A stretch of 64,000 nt of DNA from Modestobacter roseus (GTDB lineage: Bacteria; Actinomycetota; Actinomycetes; Mycobacteriales; Geodermatophilaceae). Below, piece by piece: positions 9,096-19,884 of the stretch (position 1 is its first letter; each line of letters opens with the position of its first letter). The notes beneath the pieces are model-generated. The model had not been told where the DNA came from, searched no databases, and saw only the letters and a list, made by a program, of their open reading frames with translations. A program made the translations under genes and the position numbers. The DNA lies in the NCBI RefSeq assembly GCF_007994135.1, contig NZ_VLKF01000001.1, positions 4,216,001 to 4,280,000 of the forward strand, read 5' to 3'.

Positions 9096-10319
9096 TCAGC
9101 CGCAGATCGCGGTGTCGATCGTCTCCTCGAGCCGGACGGCCTGCTCCTCGGTGGTCGGCTCGCCGGTGACGACGACGACGGCCCCGCGCCCGTCGCTGGT
9201 CACGGCGTTGCGGGTGTGCGCCCCCGGGATGTCGCCGCCGTGGCCCCAGGCGACGCCGCCGCAGCTGAGCGTGTAGGTCTGCAGCCCCAGCCCGTACTCC
9301 TCCTGCCCGCGCAGCACGGTGCCGTCGGCGGGCACGGTGTCCTGCATCTCCGCGAGCAGGTCCGGGGTGAGCAGCTCGCCGTCCACCAGCGCCTGGTCGA
9401 ACCGCAGCAGGTCGCGCGGGCTGGAGACCAGCGCCCCGGCCGCCCAGCCCATCGACACGTCCTGGTCGGTGACGTCGGTCAGCGGCGTCCCGGGGTCGAC
9501 CGGGAGCGGGTTCTCGCGGTCGAGCGGGAAGTAGGTGTGCGGGTGCCGACCGCGGATCTCCTGCTCGCCCTCGCCCGGCCAGTAGGTGGCGCGCAGCCCC
9601 AGCGGCTCGATGATCCGGCGGGTGATCTCCTCGCCGACCGGCCGGCCGGTGACCTGCTGCACGACCAGTCCGGCCAGCGTGTAGTTGGTGTTGCTGTACT
9701 CGAAGTCGGTGCCGGGCGGGAACAGCGCCGGCCGGCTCAGCCCCAGGGCCAGGGCGTCGTGCGGCTCGTAGAAGCGGGTGAGACCGCTGGCCAGCCACTC
9801 CGGGACGAGGAGCTCGTCGTAGTCGGGGATCCCGCTGGTGTGCTGCAGCAGCTGGCGGACGGTGATCTGCCGCCCGTCGATGCCCTCGCCGCGGACCAGG
9901 CCGGGGAGGTACGTCTCGACCGGCTCGTCCAGGCCGACGCGCCCCTCGCCGACCAGCTGCAGGACGACGGTGGCGGTGAACGTCTTGGTGTTGCTGGCGA
10001 TCCGCACCTGCCCGTCCCGCGGCACCGGGGCACCGGTGGCGAGGTCACCGACCCCGGCGGTCAGGTCCCGGACCCGGCCGTGGACGTCGCTGACCGCGGC
10101 CAGCGCCCCGGGGTAGCCGTCGTCGCGGACCAGGGCGTCGAGCTCCTGCTGCAGCGCGGTGACCGGGGAGTGCGGGGCCGGGGTCGGGGTGTGCTCGGGT
10201 GGGCCGGCGGTGGCGGACGGCGCGAGCAGGCCGGCGGCGAGCAGACCGCTGAGCGCGGTCCCGGCGACGGCGACGACGCCGACGCGGTGGGCGGTGGACG
10301 GGCGGGCGGTTCCGGTCAC
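9096..10319 (-). CDS. Exported serine hydrolase, beta-lactamase class C/D-Ala-D-Ala carboxypeptidase family
   Basis: 407 residues. A signal peptide with a long hydrophobic core ([20 protein letters not shown]) precedes a beta-lactamase-fold domain. The nucleophile motif is SNTK in [11 protein letters not shown] (S-x-x-K), the second motif YSNTNY (Y-x-N), and the third HGGD near the end (H-x-G in place of K-T-G). This pattern is that of Streptomyces R61-type DD-peptidases and of related esterases. GTG at 10319 follows GAGGAG seven bases upstream. It stands alone, with a 12-base tandem duplication in its leader. Whether it acts on peptidoglycan or a small ester cannot be told. Confidence 0.88.
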   Translation of the reverse strand: MTGTARPSTAHRVGVVAVAGTALSGLLAAGLLAPSATAGPPEHTPTPAPHSPVTALQQELDALVRDDGYPGALAAVSDVHGRVRDLTAGVGDLATGAPVPRDGQVRIASNTKTFTATVVLQLVGEGRVGLDEPVETYLPGLVRGEGIDGRQITVRQLLQHTSGIPDYDELLVPEWLASGLTRFYEPHDALALGLSRPALFPPGTDFEYSNTNYTLAGLVVQQVTGRPVGEEITRRIIEPLGLRATYWPGEGEQEIRGRHPHTYFPLDRENPLPVDPGTPLTDVTDQDVSMGWAAGALVSSPRDLLRFDQALVDGELLTPDLLAEMQDTVPADGTVLRGQEEYGLGLQTYTLSCGGVAWGHGGDIPGAHTRNAVTSDGRGAVVVVTGEPTTEEQAVRLEETIDTAICG

Positions 10320-10330
10320 GAGGGCTCCTC

Positions 10331-10354
10331 GAGGGGTGGCTGGAGGGGTGGCTG
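10331..10354. repeat. Tandem 12-bp duplication in leader of the serine hydrolase gene
   Basis: GAGGGGTGGCTG occurs twice without a gap, 12-35 bases before the GTG start (plus-strand sequence given). Exact short duplication; it places a pyrimidine-rich copy of the sequence in the mRNA leader. Function unknown. Confidence 0.7.
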
Positions 10355-10449
10355 ACGGACACCACCGACCCTCGCCGTCCCGGCCGGCCGGTTCGATCCC
10401 GCTGGCACGACAGCCGGGGTACCCCTGGCACCACCTCAGGCCGTGCACC

Positions 10450-10710
10450 TCATGCGCTGGACGCCTCGCCCGGGTCGGCGCGGTGCAGGTCGGTGACCCG
10501 GGGGAACGGCGCCAGCGAGAAGACCGCCTCGACCGGCACCTGGAAGAACTCCGCGATGCGCAGCGCGATCGCCAGGCTGGGGCTGTACTCGCCCCGCTCC
10601 AGGTAGCCGACGGTCTGGTAGTGCACCCCCAGGGCGTCGGCCAGCTCCCGCCGGGTGACCCCCTGCTCGGCGCGCAGCAGCGCGATCCGGTTGTGGACGC
10701 CCTCGGTCAC
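10450..10710 (-). CDS. Small XRE-family HTH regulator of the ABC-2 exporter operon
   Basis: 86 residues, almost all one helix-turn-helix domain: RIALLRAEQGVTRRELADALGV, then HYQTVGYLERGEYSPSLAIAL. These short single-domain regulators (YozG-like) often sit with ABC-2 exporters. The GTG overlaps the permease stop (GTGA), so it is the third gene of ATPase-permease-regulator, translated by coupling. It could control the operon promoter at 12524-12552. It has no ligand domain, so how it senses a signal is unclear. Confidence 0.85.
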   Translation of the reverse strand: MTEGVHNRIALLRAEQGVTRRELADALGVHYQTVGYLERGEYSPSLAIALRIAEFFQVPVEAVFSLAPFPRVTDLHRADPGEASSA

Positions 10711-11557
10711 CTGACCCACTGCAGCGCCGCCTCCCGCGCGGCCTGCACCTGCGAGCCGGACTGCCGCCGGGCCATCCGGCGCAGCACCCGCGGCGCGACG
10801 AGACAGCCTGCCACCGCCCACGCGACGAGCACGAGCAGGCCCAGGCCGGGCCGCCACACGTCGCCGAGCTCGCCCGCCGCGGCTGCCTCCGGCAGGAACG
10901 CCCAGCGCAGCACGTGCCCGATCCAGTAGACGGGGAAGACCTGCGCGACCGCCTGCACCCACCCCCAGACGGCCTGGATCGGCACGACGATCCCGGAGAT
11001 GCCCAGCAGGGTGAGCACCGGCAGCATGCCCCAGGTGCCCACCTTCTGGACGCTGGGCACGATCGAGCCGAGCACCATGCCCCAGGGCAGGACGGCGAAC
11101 AGACCGACGGCGATCAGCCCGACGGTGACCGCCCAACCCGTCGCGCCCCGCTGCATGAGGTCGTCGAACAGGAGCAGGCTGGGCACCAGCACCACCAGCA
11201 GGGTGGGCACCAGGGTGAGCGACTGCAGGGTGAGCTGCCCGGTCACGTACCCCGGCATGCCGTGCGGCAGGGCCTTGTGCCGCAGCAGGGTCCCGTCCTC
11301 CCGCTCCATCGCGAGGGAGTACGCCGGGCCGATGACCACGCCGAAGGCGAGCAGCCCACCGAGGATGCTGGGCAGCGCGAACGAGGGGTAGAGCAGCCCG
11401 GTGTCGCCCACCTCGTTGTCCCGGTTCGCCCACAGCACGGCCAGCGTCACCACCCCGATGAACAGGTAGAAGCCCTGGTCCTGGGGGCTGCGCAGGCTCT
11501 GGACGAACTCGGTCCAGCCGCGGCGCGCGCCGAGGCCGATCGCGTGCCGGGTGGCGT

Positions 11558-11561
<4 letters not shown>
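10707..11561 (-). CDS. ABC-2 type exporter permease
   Basis: 284 residues with about six transmembrane helices: first near residues 34-50, then pairs around 60-85, 105-135, 145-170, 180-205 and 235-260. The segment GPAYSLAMEREDGTLLRHKALPHGMPGY is the usual cytoplasmic loop of ABC-2 permeases of the YadH/DrrB class (given only to show its place). It starts at a GTG overlapping the ATPase stop and ends overlapping the XRE start. It forms an exporter with the ATPase upstream, probably for a drug or lipid; the substrate cannot be read from the sequence. Confidence 0.87.
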
Positions 11562-12484
<923 letters not shown>

Positions 12485-12523
12485 CGGACACCACTCCCGG
12501 AGGGCATCAGCTGGGTGGCGGCG

Positions 12524-12552
12524 ATAGTAGGAGTGCTACATCCGCCGCACAA
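12524..12552 (-). promoter_or_regulatory. Promoter of the ABC exporter-XRE operon
   Basis: Reverse strand: -35 TTGTGC (12547-12552), 17-base spacer, -10 TACTAT (12524-12529). This is the best two-box promoter of the window. It starts four bases after the stop of the upstream DHFR-like gene, so the exporter has its own promoter. Confidence 0.65.
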
Positions 12553-12555
12553 GTG

Positions 12556-13107
12556 TTATCCGCGCAGCACCCGGAACCGGAGAGAGGTCCGCGCCGTCAG
12601 CTCATCGACGCGCAGCTTCTCCAGCTGCTGCGGTGGCGCGCCGTCGAACAGCCGCCGGCCCCGGCCGAGCAGCACCGGCATCACGTCGACCCACAGCTCG
12701 TCGACCAGGCCGGCGGCGAGCAGCTGCTGGTTGAGGTCGGCGCCACCGATCACGGTCACCGCCCTGTCGCCGGCCAGCACGGCCGCGCAGGCGACGGCCG
12801 CCTCGACCCCCTCGGTCACGAAGGTGAAGAGGAGCCGGTCGTTGCGCTTGGGCTGCTTCGCCGGCGGGGTGTGGGTCAGCACCACGATCGGCACCTGGAA
12901 CTCGTAGCCGTCGGCGTACCCGTCGGGGTCCTCGGCGCCGTCGAAGGTCCGCCGCCCCATCAGCGCCGCGCCCGTGACCTCGCGGGCCTCGGCCATGTAC
13001 GGCCCCTCCAGCTCGGCGAAGTCGGAGTACAGCATCCCGTAGTCGCCGTGCTCGTCGGCGACGAAGCCGTCCAGCGAGATGGTCATGCCGGCGATCACCG
13101 TGGCCAT
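12556..13107 (-). CDS. Dihydrofolate reductase/RibD C-terminal family reductase
   Basis: 183 residues. N-terminus ATVIAGMTISLDGFVADEHGD, then GRRTFDGAEDPDGY and the nucleotide-binding VIGGADLNQQLLAAGLVDELW (shortened in sense), as in the RibD_C/DHFR-like family of NADPH-dependent reductases. Actinobacteria hold many paralogues without known substrates. ATG at 13107 has a perfect AGGAGGACCC ribosome site, which rules out the upstream in-frame start. It lies 82 bases after the end of the cobalamin operon, same strand, and is probably separately transcribed. Confidence 0.88.
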   Translation of the reverse strand: MATVIAGMTISLDGFVADEHGDYGMLYSDFAELEGPYMAEAREVTGAALMGRRTFDGAEDPDGYADGYEFQVPIVVLTHTPPAKQPKRNDRLLFTFVTEGVEAAVACAAVLAGDRAVTVIGGADLNQQLLAAGLVDELWVDVMPVLLGRGRRLFDGAPPQQLEKLRVDELTARTSLRFRVLRG

Positions 13108-13189
13108 GGGTCCTCCTGCGGTCCGCGCCCCGGCGGGGCGTCCGCAGCAGGGACCGGCCGGCACGGCCGGACTCATCGGTGCGGTCGGG

Positions 13190-14428
13190 TCAGCGCTCCG
13201 CGCCGAGCCCCACGACGTCGCCGACCACCCAGACCGCCGGCGGGCGGATGCCCTCGTCGGCGATCGCCTGGCCCAGGCCGGCCAGGGTGGTGCGCACCGT
13301 GCGCTGACCGGGGGTCGCCCCGTCGGAGACCACGGCGACCGGCGTCTGCGGGTCGCGCCCGTGTTCGACCAGGGCCGCGGCGATCCGTGCCGCGGTGTCC
13401 ACGCCCATCAGGACGACGACGGTGCCGCGCAACCGGCCCAGCGCGGCCCAGTCGACCAGCGACGCCGGGTGCCCGGGCGGCACGTGCCCGGAGACGACGA
13501 CGAACTCGTGGGTCATGCCGCGGTGGGTGACCGGCACCCCGGCGAGCCCCGGGACGGCGATGGCGCTGGTGACGCCCGGCACGACCTCGACCGGCACCCC
13601 GGCGGCCGCGCAGGCCTCGAGCTCCTCCCAGCCGCGGCCGAAGACGAACGGGTCGCCGCCCTTGAGCCGCACCACCCGCTTGCCGGCCAGCGCCCGGGAG
13701 ACCAGGAACTCGTTGATCTGCTCCTGCGCCATCGACCGCCCGCGCGGCAGCTTGGAGGCGTCGATCACCTCGACCTCGGCCGGCAGCGAGGCGAGCAGCC
13801 CCTGCGGGGCCAGGTGGTCGGCGACGACGACGTCCGCCGTCGCCACCGCGTGCCGGCCGCGGACGGTGACCAGCCCCGGGTCGCCGGGGCCGCCCCCGAC
13901 GAGCACGACGCTGCCCCCGGACCCCTCGGCGGGGCGGGCAGCGCGGTCGGAGATCGAGCCGTCGGTGATCCCGGCCAGCACCGCGTCCCGCACCCCGATG
14001 GCCCGCTGCGGGTCGCCGCCGCCGTGCACGCCGACGACGAGGTCGCCCTGCCGGCCGACCGCGGGGGTCCAGGCGCTGGACGCCGACCGGTCGTCGGCGC
14101 GGGCGCAGAACACCCGGGCCTGCTCCGCCTCCTCGGCGATCGCGGCGTTGACGTCGCGGTCGTCGGTGGCGGCGACGGCGTACCAGGCGCCGGCCAGGTC
14201 GCCACGCACGTACCGGCGGGGGTGCCAGGTCACCGAGCCGGGGGCGACCAGGGCCTCCAGCGCCGGGGTGACCTCGGGGCTGACCACGGTGACCAGGGCG
14301 CGGGCATCGAGCAGCCCGGCCACCCGGCGGTGGGCCACCTGGCCGCCGCCGACCACCACGACACGGCGTCCGGCCAGGCGCAGCCCGACCGGGTAGACGG
14401 CGGCCGGGGCGGGGTCAGTCGCGGTCAT
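13190..14428 (-). CDS. cobA: Siroheme synthase N-domain fused to uroporphyrinogen-III C-methyltransferase
   Basis: 412 residues. Residues 1-150 are the precorrin-2 dehydrogenase domain with the NAD site GGGQVAHRRVAGLL; the methyltransferase follows from about 165 with VGGGPGDPGLVTVRG, the GDPFVFGRG loop and GVPVTHRG. It methylates uroporphyrinogen III at C2 and C7 to give precorrin-2, the branch point to cobalamin and siroheme. The ferrochelatase part of CysG may be weak, so in vivo balance between siroheme and B12 is uncertain. Last gene of the riboswitch-controlled operon; ATGA overlap with the upstream cobC fusion. Could equally be named cysG. Confidence 0.92.
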   Translation of the reverse strand: MTATDPAPAAVYPVGLRLAGRRVVVVGGGQVAHRRVAGLLDARALVTVVSPEVTPALEALVAPGSVTWHPRRYVRGDLAGAWYAVAATDDRDVNAAIAEEAEQARVFCARADDRSASSAWTPAVGRQGDLVVGVHGGGDPQRAIGVRDAVLAGITDGSISDRAARPAEGSGGSVVLVGGGPGDPGLVTVRGRHAVATADVVVADHLAPQGLLASLPAEVEVIDASKLPRGRSMAQEQINEFLVSRALAGKRVVRLKGGDPFVFGRGWEELEACAAAGVPVEVVPGVTSAIAVPGLAGVPVTHRGMTHEFVVVSGHVPPGHPASLVDWAALGRLRGTVVVLMGVDTAARIAAALVEHGRDPQTPVAVVSDGATPGQRTVRTTLAGLGQAIADEGIRPPAVWVVGDVVGLGAER

Positions 14429-15831
14429 CGGCTCTCTTCTGCCAGGGCGTGCAGGGCGGGGAGGTCGGCGCTGACCCCGCCCAGGATCGCAGCCAGCGCC
14501 GTCGCGAAGGCACCCGAGGTCCCCGGATCGCGCACCGCGACCCGCAGGTGGTCGCCGGTCAGGCCCGGGAAGGTGTCCCCGCGGCGCACCGCCCAGCCCT
14601 CCGCGCGAAGCCGTCCGCGCACCCGCGCGCCGCCGGGCACGTGCAGCAGCACGAACGCCGACGCCGGGTCGCCGACGACGGTGACGCCGGCCGGCAGCGC
14701 GTCGATCAGGGCGCGCCGGTGCACGGCCAGCTGCCGGGCGACCGCGTCGGCCTCGGCCCGGGCGCGGTCGGTGCTGCACGCGACCAGCGCGGCCAGCGCC
14801 GGGGTGGAGACCGGCCAGTGCGGCTGCTGCGCGGCGAGTGCTGCGACCAGGTCGGCGGGGCCCAGGGCGTAGCCGACCCGCAGCCCGGCGAGCCCCCAGG
14901 TCTTGGTCAGGCTGCGCACCACCAGCACGCCGGGCAGGTCGGCGCGGTGCGCCAGGGACGCCGGCTCGCCGGGCACCGAGTCGGCGAACGCCTCGTCGAC
15001 CACCAGCACCCGCCCCGGCCGGGCCAGCGCGGCGACCGTGTCCGCGGGGTGCAGCACCGACGTCGGGTTGGTCGGGTTGCCGAGCACCACCAGGTCGGCG
15101 TCGTCCGGCACGGCGGCGGGGTCCAGCCGGTAGGCGGGGGCGGTCAGCAGCAGCCGCTCGACCGGGTGGCCCGCGGCCCGCAGCGCCGCCTCCGGCTCGG
15201 TGAACGAGGGGTGCACGACGACGGCCCGCCGCGGGGTGAGCGCCCGGGCGAGCAGGGTGAAGGTCTCGGCGGCGCCCGCGGTGAGGAGCACCTGCGCGGG
15301 GTCGCGGCCGTGCGCGGCGGCGACGGCGACCCGGGCGGGGCGGGGGTCGGGGTAGCCGGCGCTGGCGTCCAGCGCCTCGTGCAGCACCGCGCGCAGCCAG
15401 GCCGGCGGGGCGTCGGCGCGCACGTTCACCGCCAGGTCGACCAGCCCCGGGCCGACCTCGGCGTCCCCGTGATGACGCAGATCGACGTCCTCCGCCACCG
15501 CCACCGTCACCCGGCCGCGCACCGTCTTGCCGACGACGAGCCGCCCCCCGCCGAGCAGCGCGGCGGCCTCGGCGACCGACCCGGTGCCGACGGCGGCGGC
15601 GACCCGAGCCGAGGACGCCGGCACGGGGACCGCCGCCAGCACCGGCGCCGGGTGCCCGGTCAGCGGCCAGCCCCGCAGTGCGGCGGCCTCCCGCAGACCG
15701 GGCTCCGCGGCGCGGGCGTCCAGCGTGGCCAGCTCGACCGGGCCGGCGTCCGGCGGGAGCACCGCGTCGACGGCGGCCAGCACCTCCTCGGCGCTCACCC
15801 CGGTGGACGCGCCGACGCCGACGGTGATCAC
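14425..15831 (-). CDS. cobC: Fusion of CobE/CbiG C-terminal domain with CobC-type aminotransferase-fold decarboxylase
   Basis: 468 residues. Residues 1 to about 118 match CobE/CbiG_C ([20 protein letters not shown] at the start, [20 protein letters not shown] at the end). From about 122 the rest is a PLP-dependent CobC/CobD-like protein: [31 protein letters not shown], and the PLP lysine in [15 protein letters not shown] near residue 310. CobC/CobD makes the aminopropanol arm from threonine phosphate; CobE is an ill-defined corrin-ring protein, and CbiG opens the delta-lactone in the anaerobic route. The reading frame runs through with no stop, so a real fusion. GTG at 15831 overlaps cbiO's stop. 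Confidence 0.88.
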   Translation of the reverse strand: MITVGVGASTGVSAEEVLAAVDAVLPPDAGPVELATLDARAAEPGLREAAALRGWPLTGHPAPVLAAVPVPASSARVAAAVGTGSVAEAAALLGGGRLVVGKTVRGRVTVAVAEDVDLRHHGDAEVGPGLVDLAVNVRADAPPAWLRAVLHEALDASAGYPDPRPARVAVAAAHGRDPAQVLLTAGAAETFTLLARALTPRRAVVVHPSFTEPEAALRAAGHPVERLLLTAPAYRLDPAAVPDDADLVVLGNPTNPTSVLHPADTVAALARPGRVLVVDEAFADSVPGEPASLAHRADLPGVLVVRSLTKTWGLAGLRVGYALGPADLVAALAAQQPHWPVSTPALAALVACSTDRARAEADAVARQLAVHRRALIDALPAGVTVVGDPASAFVLLHVPGGARVRGRLRAEGWAVRRGDTFPGLTGDHLRVAVRDPGTSGAFATALAAILGGVSADLPALHALAEESR

Positions 15832-16673
15832 GTGCGCACGCCGGGGGAGTCGGGCAGCGCGGCGAGCAGCGCGTCGGCGTCCCGGGGGAGGGCGCCGTCG
15901 GGCAGCAGGCCGAGCGCGCGCAGCCGGGCGCCCACGGTCAGCGCCCAGGGCCGGTCCAGCCGGGCCCGGGCCAGCAGCGCGTCGTCGCCGAGCACGGTCT
16001 CCGGCGTCCCCTGCACCACCCGGCCGTCGACGACGACGGCGACCTCGTCGGCCCACCGCAGCGCCAGGTCGACGTCGTGGGTGCTCATCACCACCGTCGA
16101 GTCGGCCTCCTGCAGCCGGGCCAGCGCGGCGAGCGCCTCCCCGACCGCGGTGGGGTCGAGGCCGGCGGTCGGCTCGTCGAGCAGCAGCACGCACGGGCGC
16201 ATCGCGACCGCACCGGCCATCGCCACCCGCTTGCGCTCGCCGTAGGAGAGCTGGTGGGTGGGGCGCTCGGCCAGGTGGGTGACGGCGAGCAGCGCCAGCG
16301 CCTCGGCGACCCGGGCACGCACCTCGTCCTCGGTCAGGCCGAGGTTGACCGGCCCGAAGGAGACGTCCTGCGCGACCGAGGCGCTGAACAGCTGGTCGTC
16401 GGGGTCCTGCAGCACGAGCTGCACCTCCTGGCGGTGGGCACGAAGGCCCGCCCGGGTGTGCCGCAGCTCGGCGCCGTCCAGGGTGACCCGGCCGCGGGCG
16501 GGCGCCAGCGCGCCGGACAGGCAGCGCAGCAGCGTCGTCTTCCCCGAGCCGTTGGCGCCCAGCACCGCCAGCCGGCGGCCGGCCGGGACGGTGAGCGAGG
16601 CGCCGTCGAGCACCGGCCGGCGGCGGTCGTAGCCGGCGGTCAGCCCGCTCGCGGCGAGCGTCAGGTGACTCAT
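15828..16673 (-). CDS. cbiO: Cobalt ECF transporter ATP-binding subunit
   Basis: 281 residues. Walker [11 protein letters not shown] near residue 39, Q-loop [10 protein letters not shown], signature [14 protein letters not shown], Walker [15 protein letters not shown]-loop [11 protein letters not shown]. The DPDDQLF motif is typical of ECF-class ATPases. It drives cobalt uptake with CbiQ, CbiN and CbiM encoded just upstream. ATGA overlap with cbiQ and GTGA with the cobE-cobC fusion. A single ATPase gene is present, so the complex should use a homodimer. Confidence 0.94.
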   Translation of the reverse strand: MSHLTLAASGLTAGYDRRRPVLDGASLTVPAGRRLAVLGANGSGKTTLLRCLSGALAPARGRVTLDGAELRHTRAGLRAHRQEVQLVLQDPDDQLFSASVAQDVSFGPVNLGLTEDEVRARVAEALALLAVTHLAERPTHQLSYGERKRVAMAGAVAMRPCVLLLDEPTAGLDPTAVGEALAALARLQEADSTVVMSTHDVDLALRWADEVAVVVDGRVVQGTPETVLGDDALLARARLDRPWALTVGARLRALGLLPDGALPRDADALLAALPDSPGVRT

Positions 16674-17401
16674 GCCAGCACCCCGACGGTGACGAGCGCG
16701 GCCAGCCCGGCCACCGTGAGCGCTTCGAACCGGCGGGAACTCGGCAGCGTCTCGGGCAGCACCCGCAGCCCGGTCTCCATGCCCCGGCCGGCCAGCCCGT
16801 CCTGCAGCCGCCGCGCCCGGTCCCACGACCGGGTGAGCACCGCGGCGGCGAGCACCCCGCTGGAGCGGTAGGACCGGCGGACGGTGGAGTGCCCCATCCG
16901 GGCGGTCTGCGCCTCCCGGATGGTGGTCAGGCTGGTCAGCAGCACGAACAGCAGGCGGTAGGTGACCGAGGCGACCTCGATGACCGCGTCGGGCACCCGC
17001 AGCCGCTGCAGCGCGGGCAGCAGGTCCGACATCGGCGTGGTCGTCGCCAGCAGCAGCACCGCAGCGCTGCCGGCCAGCGCGTGCCCGACCAGCTCCCCGG
17101 CCCGCGTGGCCGCGTCCGGGGCCCAGCCGATGCCGTCGCCGACCTGCACCACCGCGGTCAGCGCGCCGATGGTGATGAACGCCAGCGGCAGGCGGATGGC
17201 CCGGCCGAAGGTGAGCGCGGGCACCCGGGCCGGGCCGAGCGCCAGGACGACGGCGGTCAGCGCGACCAGCACGCTGCCCGGCCACGCCGGCAGCACCAGG
17301 GCGCCGACCACCAGCCCGCCGGACAGCAGCAGCTTGTCGGCCGGGGAGCGCCGTCGCCAGGCGCTGGCCCAGGCGGCGTCGTCGATCGCGAGCCCGGTCA
17401 C
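16670..17401 (-). CDS. cbiQ: Cobalt ECF transporter transmembrane (T) subunit
   Basis: 243 residues. Helices near residues 25-60 and 65-130, then the coupling region with [16 protein letters not shown] and [17 protein letters not shown], the two arginine-containing helices by which T subunits contact the ATPases. It links CbiO to the CbiMN core. GTG at 17401 overlaps the cbiN stop. Family length is usually 225-270. Confidence 0.92.
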   Translation of the reverse strand: MTGLAIDDAAWASAWRRRSPADKLLLSGGLVVGALVLPAWPGSVLVALTAVVLALGPARVPALTFGRAIRLPLAFITIGALTAVVQVGDGIGWAPDAATRAGELVGHALAGSAAVLLLATTTPMSDLLPALQRLRVPDAVIEVASVTYRLLFVLLTSLTTIREAQTARMGHSTVRRSYRSSGVLAAAVLTRSWDRARRLQDGLAGRGMETGLRVLPETLPSSRRFEALTVAGLAALVTVGVLA

Positions 17402-17712
17402 GGGCCCGGGGTGGGGCTCTCCGCCGCCGCCCGTTGCGCCGTCCGCCGGCCGCGCAGCCGGCCGATCGCGTAGCCGAGCACGCCGCCGCCCAGCGCGGCC
17501 TGCAGCGCGAAGAGGCCCGACTCGATCTCCGAGGAGCCGGGGGAGAAGACCGACTCGAACCACGGCTCGTAGCCCGGGTCGGACTCCTGCACCAGCTCGG
17601 TGGCCTGGCTGTCGGTGCCGGCGTACTCGCTGTCCCGGTCCAGCAGCAGCGGGGTGGCGAACAGCGCGATCACGGCCAGCACGAGCAGCGCGGTGACCAG
17701 GTGCCGCCTCAT
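17398..17712 (-). CDS. cbiN: Cobalt transporter small subunit
   Basis: 104 residues. Two helices (residues 5-23 and about 70-88) flank an extracytoplasmic loop holding the motifs [10 protein letters not shown] and PGYEPWF, which are typical of CbiN. CbiN aids metal loading of CbiM. Start ATG overlaps cbiM's stop (ATGA), stop overlaps cbiQ's start. The C-terminus carries a basic [10 protein letters not shown] tail. Confidence 0.92.
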   Translation of the reverse strand: MRRHLVTALLVLAVIALFATPLLLDRDSEYAGTDSQATELVQESDPGYEPWFESVFSPGSSEIESGLFALQAALGGGVLGYAIGRLRGRRTAQRAAAESPTPGP

Positions 17713-18500
17713 CGCAGCTCCTCCCGCTCCGCCGTCCCGGTTCCCGCGCCGGATCCCGGCCGGTTCTCGGCGCCGGATGCCGGCCGGGTTTCGGCGCCGG
17801 ATGCCGGGCGGGGTTCGGCGCCGAAACCCGGTTCGGGCGCGGGGCGGAGGACGCCGAGGCGCTCCAGCTCGGGGCGGGCGTTGACCGTCAGCACCCGGAA
17901 CAGCAGGACGCCGAGCAGCCCCTCGCCGACCGCCAGCGGCACCTGGGTGACCGCGAAGACGCCGAGGTACTTCAGCGCCGCGCCGACCAGGCCGCTCTCG
18001 GCGTCCGGGAAGGCCAGCGCCAGCTGCAGCGACGTCGTCACGTAGGTGGCCAGGTCGGCCAGCGCCATCGCCGCGAACACCCCGGGCAGCAGCCCGCCAC
18101 CGACGCGGCGCACCAGCCGGTAGGCCCCGTAGCCCACCCACGGCCCGACCACCGCCATCGAGAAGGCGTTGGCGCCCAGCGTGGTCAGCCCGCCGTGGGC
18201 GAGCAGCAGCGCCTGGAACAGCAGCACCACCGTGCCGAGCAGCGCCATCACCGGCGGCCGGAACAGGACGGCGCCGAGCCCGGTGCCCGTGGGGTGGCTG
18301 GAGCTGCCGTTGAACGAGGGCAGCTTGATCGCGCTCAGCACGAAGGTGAACGCGCCGGCCGCGCCCAGCAGCAGCGTCGACTCGGGGTGCTCGCGCACCT
18401 CCTTGACCACGCACCGGGCGCCGTGGACGACGAACGGGGCGGCGGCGACGGTCCAGCCGATGGCGTGCGCCGGCGGGAGGAACCCCTCAGCGATGTGCAT
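17709..18500 (-). CDS. cbiM: Cobalt-binding core subunit with palindromic-repeat C-terminal tail
   Basis: 263 residues. The N-terminus [10 protein letters not shown] supplies the Co(II)-binding Met1-His2 site of CbiM, so the start is fixed. Seven or so helices follow; [18 protein letters not shown] is the second metal-site loop. After the last helix, from about residue 222, the protein continues with four 8-residue repeats of type GAETRPAS, coded by four 24-bp palindromic units (17737-17832). Usual CbiM proteins end close to residue 220-230, so the tail is an addition, predicted cytoplasmic and disordered. The start lies inside the end of cobB (14-base overlap). Confidence 0.93.
   Translation of the reverse strand: MHIAEGFLPPAHAIGWTVAAAPFVVHGARCVVKEVREHPESTLLLGAAGAFTFVLSAIKLPSFNGSSSHPTGTGLGAVLFRPPVMALLGTVVLLFQALLLAHGGLTTLGANAFSMAVVGPWVGYGAYRLVRRVGGGLLPGVFAAMALADLATYVTTSLQLALAFPDAESGLVGAALKYLGVFAVTQVPLAVGEGLLGVLLFRVLTVNARPELERLGVLRPAPEPGFGAEPRPASGAETRPASGAENRPGSGAGTGTAEREELR
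17737..17832. repeat. 24-bp palindromic units, cluster 1 (4 copies, in cbiM)
   Basis: Four head-to-tail 24-base units (17737-17760, 17761-17784, 17785-17808, 17809-17832). The consensus unit is CGGGTTTCGGCG followed by close to its reverse complement. Read on the minus strand they code the 8-residue repeats at the CbiM C-terminus, ending nine codons or so before the stop. The first unit is the most diverged. Confidence 0.9.
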
Positions 18501-19884
18501 GGTGCGCCCTCTCGGGGAGCCGCGCGGCGGCGGCGACGAAGCGGGAGGCCATCCCAGGGGAACCGGCCCAGTTCAGGTGCAGGTACGAGGCGTGCACGCC
18601 GTCGCTGACGAAGCCCTCGGGGCCGTCGGCGTTCCACTGCCATGCCGGTGACGCTGCCGGCGTCGCCCCGGCGGCCGGGCCGGCGGTGGTGCGGTGGAAC
18701 TCGTGCCCGCGCACCCGGGTGCCGGCCGGGGCGAGCACGCTGTCGGTGAGCGCGACCGCGGCCCGGTAGCCGAGCGTGAGCCGCGGGTGCATCGCCGTCG
18801 TCGTGGGCAGCACGCCGCACATCGGCTCGCCGTCCAGCTCCTGCGACAGGTACAGCAGCCCGGCGCACTCGGCGGCGATCGGTGCACCGGACCGGGCGAG
18901 CTCGGCGATCGCCGTCCGCAGCCCGACGTTGGCGCTGAGCGCGCTGGCGTGCACCTCGGGGAAGCCCCCGCCGACGACCAGCGCGCGGGTGCCCTCCGGG
19001 AGGGCGTCGTCCCGCAGCGGGTCGACGGTCACCACCTCGGCGCCGGCCGCGGCGAGCAGCTCGGCGGTCTCGGCGTAGCCGAAGGTGAACGCCGGCCCAC
19101 CGGCGACGGCGACCACCGGCCGGCCCTCGACCCGGGTGACCTCGGCGGCCGGGTCCCAGGCCTCCCCGGACAGGTCGGGTGCGGTGCGGGCCAGCCGGAG
19201 GACGGCGTCCAGGTCGACGCTGGACTCCACGACCGCGCCCAGCGCGCGCACCGTGCGCACCGCCTCGGCCGACCGCTCGGCCGCCGGCACCAGCCCGAGG
19301 TGGCGGGAGGGGGTGTGCAAGTCCTCGATCCGGCGCACCGCGCCGAGCACCGGTACCCCGGCGGCGCCGAGCGCCTCGCGGAGGATCGCCTCGTGCCGGT
19401 CGCTGCCGACCCGGTTGAGGACGACGCCGCCGATGCGCACCGTCGGGTCGAAGGTGGCGAACCCGTGCACCAGCGCGGCCACGCTGCGGGCCTGTGAGGC
19501 GGCGTCCACGACGAGCACCACGGGGGCCTGCAGGTGCGCGGCGACCTGCGCGGTCGAGCCGTAGCCGGGCTCGACGCTGGCGTGCGCGGCGCCGTCGAAC
19601 AGCCCCATCACGCCCTCGACGACCGCGACGTCGGCGCCCCGGGCCCCGTGCAGGAACAGCGGGGTGATCCGGTCGTCGCCGACCAGCCACTTGTCCAGGT
19701 TGCGGCCCGGGCGGCCGGCGGCGAGGCCGTGGTAGCCGGGGTCGATGTAGTCGGGGCCGACCTTGTGCGGGCTCACGGTGAGCCCGCGGGCGGTCAGCGC
19801 GGCGACCAGGCCGGTGGTGATCGACGTCTTGCCGGCGTTCGACGACGGCGCGGCCACCACGATCCGCGGGATGCGGGTGCTCAC
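18487..19884 (-). CDS. cobB: Cobyrinate a,c-diamide synthase
   Basis: 465 residues. N-terminal P-loop-like [15 protein letters not shown] near residue 10, [13 protein letters not shown], and the C-terminal type-1 glutamine amidotransferase domain with the catalytic cysteine in [13 protein letters not shown] and histidine in RGHEFHR. It amidates the a and c side chains using glutamine. In the aerobic route the substrate is hydrogenobyrinate, in the anaerobic one cobyrinate; CobN in this window suggests the former. GTG at 19884 overlaps cobO's stop. A short acidic-free insert [14 protein letters not shown] lies before the last helix. Confidence 0.95.
   Translation of the reverse strand: MSTRIPRIVVAAPSSNAGKTSITTGLVAALTARGLTVSPHKVGPDYIDPGYHGLAAGRPGRNLDKWLVGDDRITPLFLHGARGADVAVVEGVMGLFDGAAHASVEPGYGSTAQVAAHLQAPVVLVVDAASQARSVAALVHGFATFDPTVRIGGVVLNRVGSDRHEAILREALGAAGVPVLGAVRRIEDLHTPSRHLGLVPAAERSAEAVRTVRALGAVVESSVDLDAVLRLARTAPDLSGEAWDPAAEVTRVEGRPVVAVAGGPAFTFGYAETAELLAAAGAEVVTVDPLRDDALPEGTRALVVGGGFPEVHASALSANVGLRTAIAELARSGAPIAAECAGLLYLSQELDGEPMCGVLPTTTAMHPRLTLGYRAAVALTDSVLAPAGTRVRGHEFHRTTAGPAAGATPAASPAWQWNADGPEGFVSDGVHASYLHLNWAGSPGMASRFVAAAARLPERAHHAHR

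Noticed and set aside
17737-17832. CRISPR array
   Set aside because: 24-base units adjoin without spacers and are palindromic throughout; coding in frame.
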